In this document: one piece after another, positions 1 through 5,953 of the stretch
How positions within the stretch are numbered: the stretch's first letter is position 1
Layout: every line of letters starts with the position of its first letter
Assembly (NCBI GenBank): GCA_938018045.1
Contig: CALIIP010000209.1
Location: 1 to 5,953 of the forward strand
Reading direction: 5' to 3'
Source: an uncultured Flavobacteriaceae bacterium
GTDB lineage: Bacteria > Bacteroidota > Bacteroidia > Flavobacteriales > Flavobacteriaceae
Length of the DNA: 5,953 nt
Translations under genes and position numbers: made by a program
Notes under the pieces: generated by a model
What the model was told of the DNA's origin: nothing
The model's input: the letters and a program-made list of their open reading frames with translations, nothing else
Database searches by the model: none

Positions 1-354
1 AGCATCATCTACATAATATTGTGCACAATTATCTCCAGCGCCCCAATTTGCGATGTTTTTAATTCCGTCGTTTCCTTTGTTGTAATAGCCAAAAGACTCA
101 TCTCCTGGAGAAAAATTTGTATAAACTGTAACTCCTGCAGGAACATCAAAATAGTCACAATAACCATCATTGTAGCTGTCAAGTCCGCCAATTGCTCCTA
201 AATCTTGACCTATAAAAAAAATACATTTCCCATCTTCAGGTTCAAACTTTGCTAAATTTGTTTTGTTCATTTTTTCAGAATTCTGAGCATTAATTGACTG
301 TAAGAAGCCAAATACTATTATTAAAAAACAGAAAGTACGCTCTAACTTATTCAT
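1..354 (-). CDS. Secreted protein of unassigned function, 5' part only (runs off the window)
   Basis: The frame is open from the ATG at 354-352 to the window edge, giving 118 codons with no stop; the C-terminus is missing. Residues 1-24 form a signal peptide: a short charged start (MNKLER), a hydrophobic core (FLIIVFGFLQ) and a likely cleavage after INAQ, so the product should be exported. The visible mature part (from about residue 39) is rich in Gly, Asp and aromatics, with stretches such as FIGQDLGAIGG, YCDYFDVPAGVTVY and ANWGAGDNCAQYY. Three Cys fall in the mature part. From memory, this opening vaguely recalls family 26-like glycoside hydrolases of marine Bacteroidota, but no catalytic residues are in view and I do not assign that function. 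The ATG lies within the last codons of glpK with an 8-nt overlap, suggesting co-transcription and translational coupling. A second in-frame ATG at residue 29 would remove the signal peptide and is less likely. Confidence 0.8.
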   Translation of the reverse strand, partial: MNKLERTFCFLIIVFGFLQSINAQNSEKMNKTNLAKFEPEDGKCIFFIGQDLGAIGGLDSYNDGYCDYFDVPAGVTVYTNFSPGDESFGYYNKGNDGIKNIANWGAGDNCAQYYVDDA

Positions 355-1834
355 CTTCCCAATTCATTGTACGTTTCACTGCTTTTTGCCATCCTTTGTA
401 TAGTTTTTCTCGTTTAGAGTTTTCCATTTTTGGAGTAAATGTAGATTCAATTTTTTTATTATAGATGATATCATCTTGTTTCCATAATCCAACTGAAATT
501 CCGGCTAAATATGCTGCGCCAAGTGCTGTAGATTCAGTATTTTTTGGTCGATTTACTGAGCAGTTGAGAATATCTGCTTGAAATTGCATCAATACATTGT
601 TTGCACTTGCGCCACCATCAACATTTAAAGAAGTGATTGCTGTTTTGCAATCTTCTTGCATTGCATTTATCAAATCCTTTGATTGATAAGCTAACGAGTC
701 CAACGTTGCTTTTACCAAATGTGCTGTTCCTGTATCACGTGTCAGTCCGAAAATGGCTCCACGAGCATACATATCCCAATAAGGCGCTCCTAAACCTGCA
801 AATGCAGGCACAACATAGACAGGATTATCGCCTGTTAATTGCTCGGCAATCGTTTCGCTTTCTTTTGCAGAATTTATTATTTGTAATCCATCTCTAAGCC
901 ATTGTATTGCTGCTCCTGCAATAAATACGCTTCCTTCGAGAGCATAGTATACTTTGTTGTCAATTCCCCAAGCAATGGTTGTTAGAAGTCCGTTTTTAGA
1001 ATATTGCGGTTTTGTTCCGGTATTCATCAATAAAAAACAACCTGTTCCGTAGGTATTTTTTGCTTCTCCTTTTTCAAAACATGCTTGCCCGAAAAGTGCA
1101 GCTTGTTGATCGCCAGCAATTCCTGAAATAGGTATTTGATGATTCTTATACTCAAAATCTCCAAAGTGGTAACTTGAAGGATGTACTTCTGGAAGCATAT
1201 CTTTAGGAAGATCAAGTTGATTGAGCAATTTCTCATCCCATTTTAATGAATTAATATTAAAGAGCATCGTTCTAGAAGCGTTGGAGTAGTCAGTAGCATG
1301 AACTTTTCCATTCGTTAAATTCCAAAGTAACCAAGTATCAATAGTTCCAAATAACAGTTCTCCTTTTTCTGCTGATGTTCTTGCGTTTTCGACATTATCA
1401 AGTATCCATTTTATTTTTGTTCCAGAAAAATATGAATCAATTACCAAACCAGTATTTTTCTTTACATATTCTTCTAGACCTTTCTCTTTCAGTTCTTCAC
1501 AAGTACTTGCTGTGCGTTTGTCTTGCCATACAATGGCATTATAAATTGCTTTTCCAGTTGTTTTATTCCAAACTACAGTTGTTTCTCTTTGATTTGTAAT
1601 ACCAATTCCTGCAATTGTACCTTCAGAGATATTATTATTTTTAATAAGATTTCTAAATGTGTTTAATTGTGAATTTAATATTTCTTGCGGATCATGTTCT
1701 ACCCAACCAGAATGAGGGAATATTTGCTTAAACTCTTCTTGTTCTATTGCAAGTTGTTTTCCGTTTTGGTCAAACAAAACTGATCGTGAACTTGTAGTTC
1801 CTTGGTCTAAGGCGATTATATATTTTTTAGACAT
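347..1834 (-). CDS. glpK: Glycerol kinase
   Basis: Catalyses ATP + glycerol to sn-glycerol 3-phosphate + ADP (EC 2.7.1.30) in the cytoplasm, feeding glycerol catabolism and phospholipid synthesis. At 495 residues it has the usual length of this FGGY-family kinase. Visible landmarks: the N-terminal phosphate loop ALDQGTTSSRSVLFD (Asp10, Thr14, Arg17), NQRET with Arg83-Glu84, Trp103 and Tyr135, and GIAGDQQAALFGQ with Asp242-Gln243. These match the glycerol-contacting residues known in E. coli GlpK. The first FGGY signature region is near 163-192 (GTIDTWLLW, SNASRTMLF), and the second domain has DGGASANNVLMQFQADIL near 406-423. The loop before GIAGDQQ differs from the E. coli fructose-1,6-bisphosphate loop (no GGKGGTR), so that allosteric control is probably absent. 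No glpF or glpD is adjacent in the window; the next gene in the same direction is a secreted protein. The start is the ATG just before SKKYIIALDQGTT, with an A-rich leader and no clear Shine-Dalgarno. Confidence 0.97.
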   Translation of the reverse strand: MSKKYIIALDQGTTSSRSVLFDQNGKQLAIEQEEFKQIFPHSGWVEHDPQEILNSQLNTFRNLIKNNNISEGTIAGIGITNQRETTVVWNKTTGKAIYNAIVWQDKRTASTCEELKEKGLEEYVKKNTGLVIDSYFSGTKIKWILDNVENARTSAEKGELLFGTIDTWLLWNLTNGKVHATDYSNASRTMLFNINSLKWDEKLLNQLDLPKDMLPEVHPSSYHFGDFEYKNHQIPISGIAGDQQAALFGQACFEKGEAKNTYGTGCFLLMNTGTKPQYSKNGLLTTIAWGIDNKVYYALEGSVFIAGAAIQWLRDGLQIINSAKESETIAEQLTGDNPVYVVPAFAGLGAPYWDMYARGAIFGLTRDTGTAHLVKATLDSLAYQSKDLINAMQEDCKTAITSLNVDGGASANNVLMQFQADILNCSVNRPKNTESTALGAAYLAGISVGLWKQDDIIYNKKIESTFTPKMENSKREKLYKGWQKAVKRTMNWEDE

Positions 1835-1869
1835 GTTTTTGAATAGTATTTATTTCTTCAATAGATTTA

Positions 1870-1877
1870 CGAAAGTA
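1870..1877 (-). promoter_or_regulatory. Alternative glpK -7 element
   Basis: TACTTTCG on the minus strand has one mismatch to TAnnTTTG and lies 35 bp upstream of the glpK ATG, which would give a short leader typical of this group. I see no convincing TTG at the expected upstream distance, so it ranks below the 1967-1997 candidate. The two could also be tandem promoters. Confidence 0.3.
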
Positions 1878-1922
1878 CGATTTTTACTACTATTTAATTA
1901 TTGAATGTAATGAACGTTTTTT

Positions 1923-1976
1923 AGTAAGTTTCATTCTTCACAAATAAAAGGAATATTTTATCAATTCAAACTTACT
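1923..1976. repeat. Inverted repeat in the glpK-fabG divergent intergenic region
   Basis: The 9-bp arms AGTAAGTTT (1923-1931) and AAACTTACT (1968-1976) are perfect reverse complements separated by 36 bp. The right arm overlaps the predicted glpK -7 box; the left arm would lie in the glpK leader. Because the right arm is upstream of the predicted glpK transcript start, a DNA operator is more plausible than an RNA hairpin. In a 178-bp AT-rich spacer a 9-bp match can arise by chance. Confidence 0.35.
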
Positions 1977-1997
1977 TTTTATATCTTTGAGTTTCAA
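1967..1997 (-). promoter_or_regulatory. Putative glpK promoter, Bacteroidota type
   Basis: Read on the minus strand, TTG (1997-1995, at the end of a T run) is followed by 20 nt and then TAAGTTTG (1974-1967), an exact match to the TAnnTTTG -7 consensus of the Bacteroidota primary sigma factor. Transcription would begin near 1960 and leave a leader of roughly 125 nt before the glpK ATG. The promoter region contains the fabG -7 candidate. Prediction from motif only. Confidence 0.55.
1982..1989 (+). promoter_or_regulatory. Putative -7 element for fabG
   Basis: TATCTTTG matches TAnnTTTG exactly and lies 23 bp before the fabG ATG, leaving a short A-rich leader. No TTG is seen about 20 nt upstream, so the -33 box is weak or absent. 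The element sits between the two boxes of the opposing glpK promoter. If used, it would probably drive fabG and the two genes after it. Confidence 0.5.
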
Positions 1998-2012
1998 AAA
2001 AATAAACTATAC

Positions 2013-2759
2013 ATGAAGTTATTAGAAAATAAAACGGCTATAATTACTGGTGCAACTCGCGGAATTGGTAAAGGTATCGCTGAGACCTTTGCACAACAAG
2101 GTGCAAATATTGCATTTACATATAGTTCATCAGTTGATGCTGCAAATGCTTTGGAAAAAGAATTAAGTGCTTTTGGTGTCAAAGCCAAAGGATATCAATC
2201 AAATGCTGCAGATTTTGATGCTGCGCAAGAATTGGCTGCTTTAGTTTTAGAAGAATTTGGAAGTATAGACATTTTGGTGAACAATGCAGGAATTACAAAA
2301 GACAATCTGTTGATGCGTATTTCAGAAGATGATTTTGATAAAGTAATAGAAATCAATCTAAAATCAGTTTTTAATCTGACGAAGGCTGTAATTAGACCAA
2401 TGATGAAACAACGTAAGGGCTCAATTATTAATATGAGTTCGGTTGTTGGATTAAAAGGAAATGCAGGTCAAGCAAATTATGCTGCTTCTAAAGCAGGAAT
2501 AATAGGTTTTTCTAAGTCTGTTGCCTTAGAATTAGGCTCAAGGAACATTAGAAGTAATGTAATTGCTCCAGGATTTATAGAAACAGAAATGACTGCAAAG
2601 TTAGATGAAGCAACTGTAAAAGGTTGGAGAGATGCAATCCCTTTAAAAAGAGGAGGAACTCCAGAAGATATTGCCAATGCATGTGTGTTTTTAGCATCAG
2701 ATATGAGTGCTTACATCACAGGTCAAACATTGAGTGTAGATGGCGGAATGTTAACATAA
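2013..2759 (+). CDS. fabG: 3-oxoacyl-[acyl-carrier-protein] reductase
   Basis: A classical short-chain dehydrogenase/reductase of 248 residues, the normal FabG length. It is predicted to reduce 3-oxoacyl-ACP to (R)-3-hydroxyacyl-ACP with NADPH (EC 1.1.1.100) in the cytoplasmic type II fatty-acid synthesis cycle. Visible motifs: cofactor-binding TGATRGIG (12-19), with Arg16 fitting NADPH preference; NNAG (90-93); Asn115; and the catalytic set Ser143, Tyr156, Lys160 in the YAASK context, with the same Ser-Tyr and Tyr-Lys spacing as E. coli FabG. APGFIETEMT (185-194) and the C-terminal TGQTLSVDGGM are also typical. No other fab or acpP genes are nearby, so this may be a stand-alone copy. SDR enzymes are often over-called as FabG and another 3-ketoacyl or sugar substrate cannot be excluded, but the match along the whole length is strong. 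The next gene starts 11 bp downstream, suggesting an operon. Confidence 0.9.
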   Translation: MKLLENKTAIITGATRGIGKGIAETFAQQGANIAFTYSSSVDAANALEKELSAFGVKAKGYQSNAADFDAAQELAALVLEEFGSIDILVNNAGITKDNLLMRISEDDFDKVIEINLKSVFNLTKAVIRPMMKQRKGSIINMSSVVGLKGNAGQANYAASKAGIIGFSKSVALELGSRNIRSNVIAPGFIETEMTAKLDEATVKGWRDAIPLKRGGTPEDIANACVFLASDMSAYITGQTLSVDGGMLT

Positions 2760-2770
2760 ATTATATAAGG

Positions 2771-3310
2771 ATGAAAAAAGTATTTTTATTAGTATTAGTT
2801 TTTTTTCTATCGCACTCTACAGTAAGTGCTCAAGAATGGATAAACTATAAATCTGAAGATTTGGCTTTTGTAGCAAGTTTCCCTAAAGAGCCAACAAGAA
2901 CAGTTCAGAAAGTTGAAACAGCAGTTGGAAACTTAGATATGCATATGATTATGTACTCACCAACTTCTGACGATGATAATGCTGTTTACTCAGTTATAAG
3001 ATCTGATTATCCTGAAGGGCAATTTGAAGATGTTGATGATGAATATAACAATACAGTTTTAGATGGTGCAGTTAATGGCGCAGTGACGAATGTAAATGGG
3101 GAATTAGTTTTTGATAATAAAATTACATTTAATGGCTATCCTGCACGAAGTATAAAAATTGATATTACTGATGGATATATTTATATCAATGCATATTTAG
3201 TTAAGAATTCGATGTTTATTACTCAGGTAATTTGTTATAAAAGTAAAGATAATAATAAAGAAATTGAACGTTTTTTTAAAACTTTCGAGTTAATAAATGT
3301 GAACAAATAA
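2771..3310 (+). CDS. Small exported protein of unknown function
   Basis: A 179-residue product. Residues 1-20 are a clear signal peptide (MKKVFLLVLVFFLSHSTVSA, cleavage before or after Gln21) with no lipobox Cys, so a soluble periplasmic or secreted protein is expected. The mature part begins EWINYKSEDLAFVASFPKEP. The pattern of a Trp/Tyr strand followed by a SFP..P turn is common in small alpha/beta exported bacterial proteins, but I do not recognise a named family. An acidic run (DDDN, DVDDEY) spans residues 67-92, and only one Cys is present (155). The frame is also open upstream to an ATG at 2624 inside fabG, but the ATG at 2771 is chosen because it places the signal peptide at the N-terminus and leaves an 11-bp gap after fabG. 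The AAGG directly before the ATG is too close to act as a normal ribosome-binding site. Its stop is immediately followed by the VWA gene, so the two are probably translated together and may act together in the envelope. Confidence 0.85.
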   Translation: MKKVFLLVLVFFLSHSTVSAQEWINYKSEDLAFVASFPKEPTRTVQKVETAVGNLDMHMIMYSPTSDDDNAVYSVIRSDYPEGQFEDVDDEYNNTVLDGAVNGAVTNVNGELVFDNKITFNGYPARSIKIDITDGYIYINAYLVKNSMFITQVICYKSKDNNKEIERFFKTFELINVNK

Positions 3311-5335
3311 TTGACTACAGAAAACCTTTTATACGTTATTGGAGCAGCAATCATTGCATTATTGATTGCTATTTTCCATTATTTCTATAAATCTAAAAAC
3401 AAAGATAAAAGTACTTTTTTACTGACTTTCTTACGTTTTTTAAGCCTTTTTGCACTCTTTTTATTATTGATAAACCCAAAGGTATCGCAGAATATAGTTA
3501 AGACAATTAAGCCAAAACTGGTTGTTGCTGTAGATAATTCTTCTTCTATCAAGTATCTTAATCAAAGTGAAAAAGTGCTAAACTTGGTTGAAAAAATTAA
3601 GTCAAATAAAGATCTTAACGAAAAATTTAATATTGATTTTTATTCATTTTCTGATGAAGTACGGCTTTTAGATTCCTTGATTTTTGATAATTCAAAAACT
3701 AACATCTCAAAACCTTTAAAGCAATTCAACGAACTTTATAAAAACGAAATTGCACCAATAATTTTAATTACTGATGGAAATCAAACATATGGTTCAGATT
3801 ACGAGTATACTAATATGAATCAATCAGTTTATCCAGTTGTTGTGGGTGATACAACCAAATATGCAGATTTAAGAATAGCACAGCAAAATGTAAATCGTTA
3901 CGCATATTTAAAAAACAAGTTTCCGGTTGAAGTGTTTTTAAATTATGATGGTGAAAAGCCTGTAAACACCACTTTTACTGTTTTTAAAGGAAATCAAAAA
4001 GTATATTCCAAAAACATTTCATTTTCAAAAGATAATACTTCGCAAAATCTGTCTTTTTATTTACCAACAGCAAAAGTTGGAACGCATTACTACAGCTCAA
4101 GAATAGGGCAATTACAAAACGAAAAAAACACTGTAAATAACACTAAAAATTTTGTTGTAGAAGTCATTGATGAGCAGTCAGAAATTTTAATTTTGACTTC
4201 GTTTTTGCATCCAGATATTGGCGCTTTAAAAAAATCTATTGAAAGTAACAAACAAAGAAAAGTTACTGTTAAAAATATAGGTGATAGAGTTCAAGTAAAA
4301 GATTATCAATTAGTTATATTGTATCAACCAACAAGTAGCTTTAACCTTATTTTTTCTGAATTAAATACTAATAATGCAAATTATTTTGTGATTACTGGTT
4401 CTCAAACAGATTGGAATTCCTTAAATAAATCTCAAGAACATTTTTCAAAAACTGTTATCAATCAAACAGAGAATTACACACCAGTTTTTAATAATAGTTT
4501 TAATTCTTTTATTACTGATAATATTGGTTTTGAAGATTTTCCGCCTTTGTTAGATAAGTTTGGTGACGTGAAATTTAAAACGCCTTATGAAAGTTTATTG
4601 TTTCAGAAAATTGGAAATTTCGTAACAGAAAAACCTTTATTGGCAACATTTGAAACAGTAAATAGGAGAGGAGCAGTATTGTTTGGAGAAAATAGTTGGA
4701 GATGGCGAATGACTTCAAAAATTGAAAATGATTCGTATGTAGATTATGATAACTACATTAATAAAGTCATTCAATACTTATCATCAAACAAAAAATCAAA
4801 ACGTTTAAAGATAGATTATAAATCAATTTCTTATGCTAATGAAAATGTGCGTATTTCTGCAAACTATTTGGATAAGAACTATGTATTTGATTCAAGCGCA
4901 ACTATTTGGTTATCAGTTATAAATAGTGATACGAATGAAAAGAAACGCCTTCCGTTTTCATTAAATGGAAATAGTTATTTAGCATCACTTTCTGGATTAG
5001 AAGCAGGAAATTATAATTTTAATGTATCGGTAGAAAATCAAAATGTGAGTGCGAATGGCAGTTTTAAAATTTTGGAATTTGATGTAGAACAACAATTTGT
5101 CAACGCCTCTGTAGATAAGTTGATTAGTATAAGTAAAAAGACAAATGGTAATATTTATTTTGAAGATAATGTAACAAAACTTGCATCTGACTTACTTATA
5201 GATAAGCGTTTTGTATCTATTCAGAAATCAGAAAAAAAATCAAATTCAATTATCGATTGGAAGTGGTTATTAGCAGTAATTATAGTATCTTTGAGCATCG
5301 AATGGTTTATAAGAAAATATAAAGGATTCATATAA
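3311..5335 (+). CDS. Inner-membrane protein with periplasmic von Willebrand factor A domain
   Basis: A 674-residue protein. Hydrophobic helices lie at about 5-26 and 36-54, with a basic loop between (KSKNKDK), and a third at about 650-665 followed by RKYKG. By the positive-inside rule, the large middle part is periplasmic. A VWA domain starts near residue 67: VVAVDNSSSI carries the metal-site DxSxS (Asp75, Ser77, Ser79), Thr130 is a candidate third ligand, and LITDG (152-156) supplies the usual later Asp. Residues about 185-285 look like a beta-sandwich; 289-370 (EILILTSFLHP, LVILYQP, YFVITGS) look like an alpha/beta Rossmann or amidotransferase-like fold without an evident catalytic Cys. FGENSWRWRM (458-467) is a motif I recall from related VWA membrane proteins; this is not verified. 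About 500-590 looks like a second beta domain. Function is unknown; a ligand-binding or assembly role in the envelope is inference. The start is TTG directly after the previous TAA; the first in-frame ATG (residue 169) would lose both helices and the metal site. Tandem stops TAA TAG end the gene. Confidence 0.88.
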   Translation: MTTENLLYVIGAAIIALLIAIFHYFYKSKNKDKSTFLLTFLRFLSLFALFLLLINPKVSQNIVKTIKPKLVVAVDNSSSIKYLNQSEKVLNLVEKIKSNKDLNEKFNIDFYSFSDEVRLLDSLIFDNSKTNISKPLKQFNELYKNEIAPIILITDGNQTYGSDYEYTNMNQSVYPVVVGDTTKYADLRIAQQNVNRYAYLKNKFPVEVFLNYDGEKPVNTTFTVFKGNQKVYSKNISFSKDNTSQNLSFYLPTAKVGTHYYSSRIGQLQNEKNTVNNTKNFVVEVIDEQSEILILTSFLHPDIGALKKSIESNKQRKVTVKNIGDRVQVKDYQLVILYQPTSSFNLIFSELNTNNANYFVITGSQTDWNSLNKSQEHFSKTVINQTENYTPVFNNSFNSFITDNIGFEDFPPLLDKFGDVKFKTPYESLLFQKIGNFVTEKPLLATFETVNRRGAVLFGENSWRWRMTSKIENDSYVDYDNYINKVIQYLSSNKKSKRLKIDYKSISYANENVRISANYLDKNYVFDSSATIWLSVINSDTNEKKRLPFSLNGNSYLASLSGLEAGNYNFNVSVENQNVSANGSFKILEFDVEQQFVNASVDKLISISKKTNGNIYFEDNVTKLASDLLIDKRFVSIQKSEKKSNSIIDWKWLLAVIIVSLSIEWFIRKYKGFI

Positions 5336-5429
5336 TAGTATGGCGACAGCCAAAAAAATATAAAGCAGAAGAAATAATTTAACACTTCGAATTTTCTGCA
5401 TCGAGGTATCAACTTAAAAATATAAAAAG
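5336..5429 (+). other. Intergenic gap between the VWA and SPFH genes
   Basis: An AT-rich 94-bp spacer. It holds a weak inverted repeat, GCAGAA (5365-5370) with TTCTGC (5394-5399), extendable by a G-U and an A-U pair and with a loop of about 19 nt; no T run follows, so it does not look like an intrinsic terminator. No good TTG/TAnnTTTG pair is seen. The leader just before the SPFH ATG is A-rich without a Shine-Dalgarno sequence. Confidence 0.4.
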
Positions 5430-5953
5430 ATGGCACAACAACCACAATTACAATTACCAAAAGGAATTATAGGAATCGTCTTCTTGGCGGTTATAGTATT
5501 GGTTTTTTTATCAAAATCAACAGTTACAATAGATTCTGGTGAAGCAGGAGTATTATTTAAAACTTTTGGAGGAGGAGTCGTTACTGATGAGCCACCTATG
5601 GGTGAAGGGTTTCATATAGTTGCCCCTTGGAATGAGGTTTATGTTTATGAAGTTCGTCAACAAGAACTTTTTGAAAAAATGAAAGTATTATCTTCAAACG
5701 GACTAGAAATTCAAATAGATGCTTCGGCATGGTATGAGCCTGTTTATAATGAATTAGGAAATTTGCACCAATCTCTTGGGCAAGGTTATTTACAGCGTGT
5801 TATTCAGCCAGCAATACGTAGTGCAGCGAGGAGTGTTATTGGGCGTTATACTCCAGACGATTTGTATTCAACTAAACGTGACGCCATTCAAGTTGAAATT
5901 TATGAAGAAACAAAAAAAATACTTGACAAGCAATATGTTCAATTAAATGAGGT
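5430..5953 (+). CDS. Prohibitin-family (SPFH/Band 7) membrane protein, 5' part only
   Basis: The frame is open from the ATG at 5430 to the window edge (174 full codons plus 2 nt); the C-terminus is missing. After a polar start (MAQQPQLQLPK), residues 12-28 form a single membrane anchor (GIIGIVFLAVIVLVFLS). The SPFH domain follows: VTIDSGEAGVLFKTFGGGV (32-50), GEGFHIVAPWNEVYVYEVRQQE (58-79), the central strands with ASAWYEP, then RVIQPAIRSAARSVIGRYTPDDLYSTKRDAIQVEI (123-157), which is typical of prohibitin-type proteins. The coiled-coil tail expected beyond this lies outside the window. Bacterial relatives form large membrane-bound ring or cage assemblies linked to membrane proteases or membrane organisation; the specific partner here is unknown. 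It lies 94 bp after the VWA gene in the same direction, and I found no convincing promoter or terminator between them, so co-transcription is possible but unproven. Confidence 0.92.
   Translation, partial: MAQQPQLQLPKGIIGIVFLAVIVLVFLSKSTVTIDSGEAGVLFKTFGGGVVTDEPPMGEGFHIVAPWNEVYVYEVRQQELFEKMKVLSSNGLEIQIDASAWYEPVYNELGNLHQSLGQGYLQRVIQPAIRSAARSVIGRYTPDDLYSTKRDAIQVEIYEETKKILDKQYVQLNE

Noticed and set aside
1144..1182. His223 of GlpK (SYHFGD) as the phosphotransferase-regulated His of Gram-positive glycerol kinases
   Set aside because: The spacing from this His to the conserved GDQQ differs from that of the known regulated His, and the loop aligns better with an unregulated variant.
1903..1936. Second imperfect repeat (AATGAAC / GTTTCATT) in the divergent spacer
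   Set aside because: It needs a one-base bulge and is short in an AT-rich region; not distinguishable from chance.
2624..2770. N-terminal extension of the exported-protein gene starting inside fabG
   Set aside because: It would bury a clear signal peptide 49 residues into the protein and overlap fabG by about 136 bp; the extension is Cys/Arg-rich and looks like an out-of-frame shadow of fabG.
5340..5363. Seven-codon ORF (MATAKKI) between the VWA and SPFH genes
   Set aside because: Too short to judge, with no ribosome-binding site or conservation evidence; most likely chance.
5365..5399. Inverted repeat as a transcription terminator after the VWA gene
   Set aside because: The stem is short and weak, with a loop of about 19 nt and no following T run on the plus strand.
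5221..5460. Minus-strand 79-codon ORF across the end of the VWA gene and the SPFH start
   Set aside because: It lies antisense to two well-supported genes, is low-complexity hydrophobic and has no independent support.
1..5953. CRISPR arrays, insertion sequences, tRNA or rRNA genes, toxin-antitoxin or phage-defence cassettes
   Set aside because: I looked on both strands and saw no direct-repeat arrays, transposase motifs, terminal repeats or RNA-gene signatures; composition is even across the window.

Overview
The window looks like chromosomal DNA from a member of the Bacteroidota, most likely the class Flavobacteriia. It is strongly AT-rich, the genes lack clear Shine-Dalgarno sequences and have A-rich leaders, and the one good promoter reads as the Bacteroidota type (TTG, about 20 nt, TAnnTTTG). 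The membrane VWA protein and the short secreted protein also resemble what I remember of flavobacterial proteins. No database search was possible, so the taxonomic call is an inference.

Left part, minus strand (1-1834): a complete glycerol kinase gene (glpK, 347-1834) is followed by the 5' part of a secreted-protein gene (354 down to 1, running off the window). Its ATG lies inside the last codons of glpK. Centre (1835-2012): a 178-bp divergent intergenic region holds a good glpK promoter candidate, a -7-like element for fabG lying between that promoter's two boxes, and a 9-bp inverted repeat whose right arm overlaps the glpK -7 box.

Right part, plus strand (2013-5953): fabG (3-oxoacyl-ACP reductase), a 179-residue exported protein of unknown function 11 bp downstream, then a 674-residue inner-membrane protein with a periplasmic von Willebrand A domain. 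The VWA gene begins with TTG directly after the preceding TAA. After a 94-bp gap comes the 5' end of a prohibitin-type SPFH membrane protein, cut by the window end.

How the genes fit together: GlpK makes glycerol 3-phosphate, the phospholipid backbone, and FabG works in fatty-acid synthesis, so the divergent pair may link two arms of membrane-lipid supply. The genes downstream of fabG all act at the cell envelope (exported, periplasmic VWA, SPFH scaffold). This is mostly ordinary housekeeping sequence. I see no mobile element, CRISPR array, RNA gene or clear defence system. The points worth a second look are the TAA/TTG junction, the overlapping divergent promoters, the glpK overlap with a secreted-protein gene, and the little-studied exported protein/VWA/SPFH neighbourhood.
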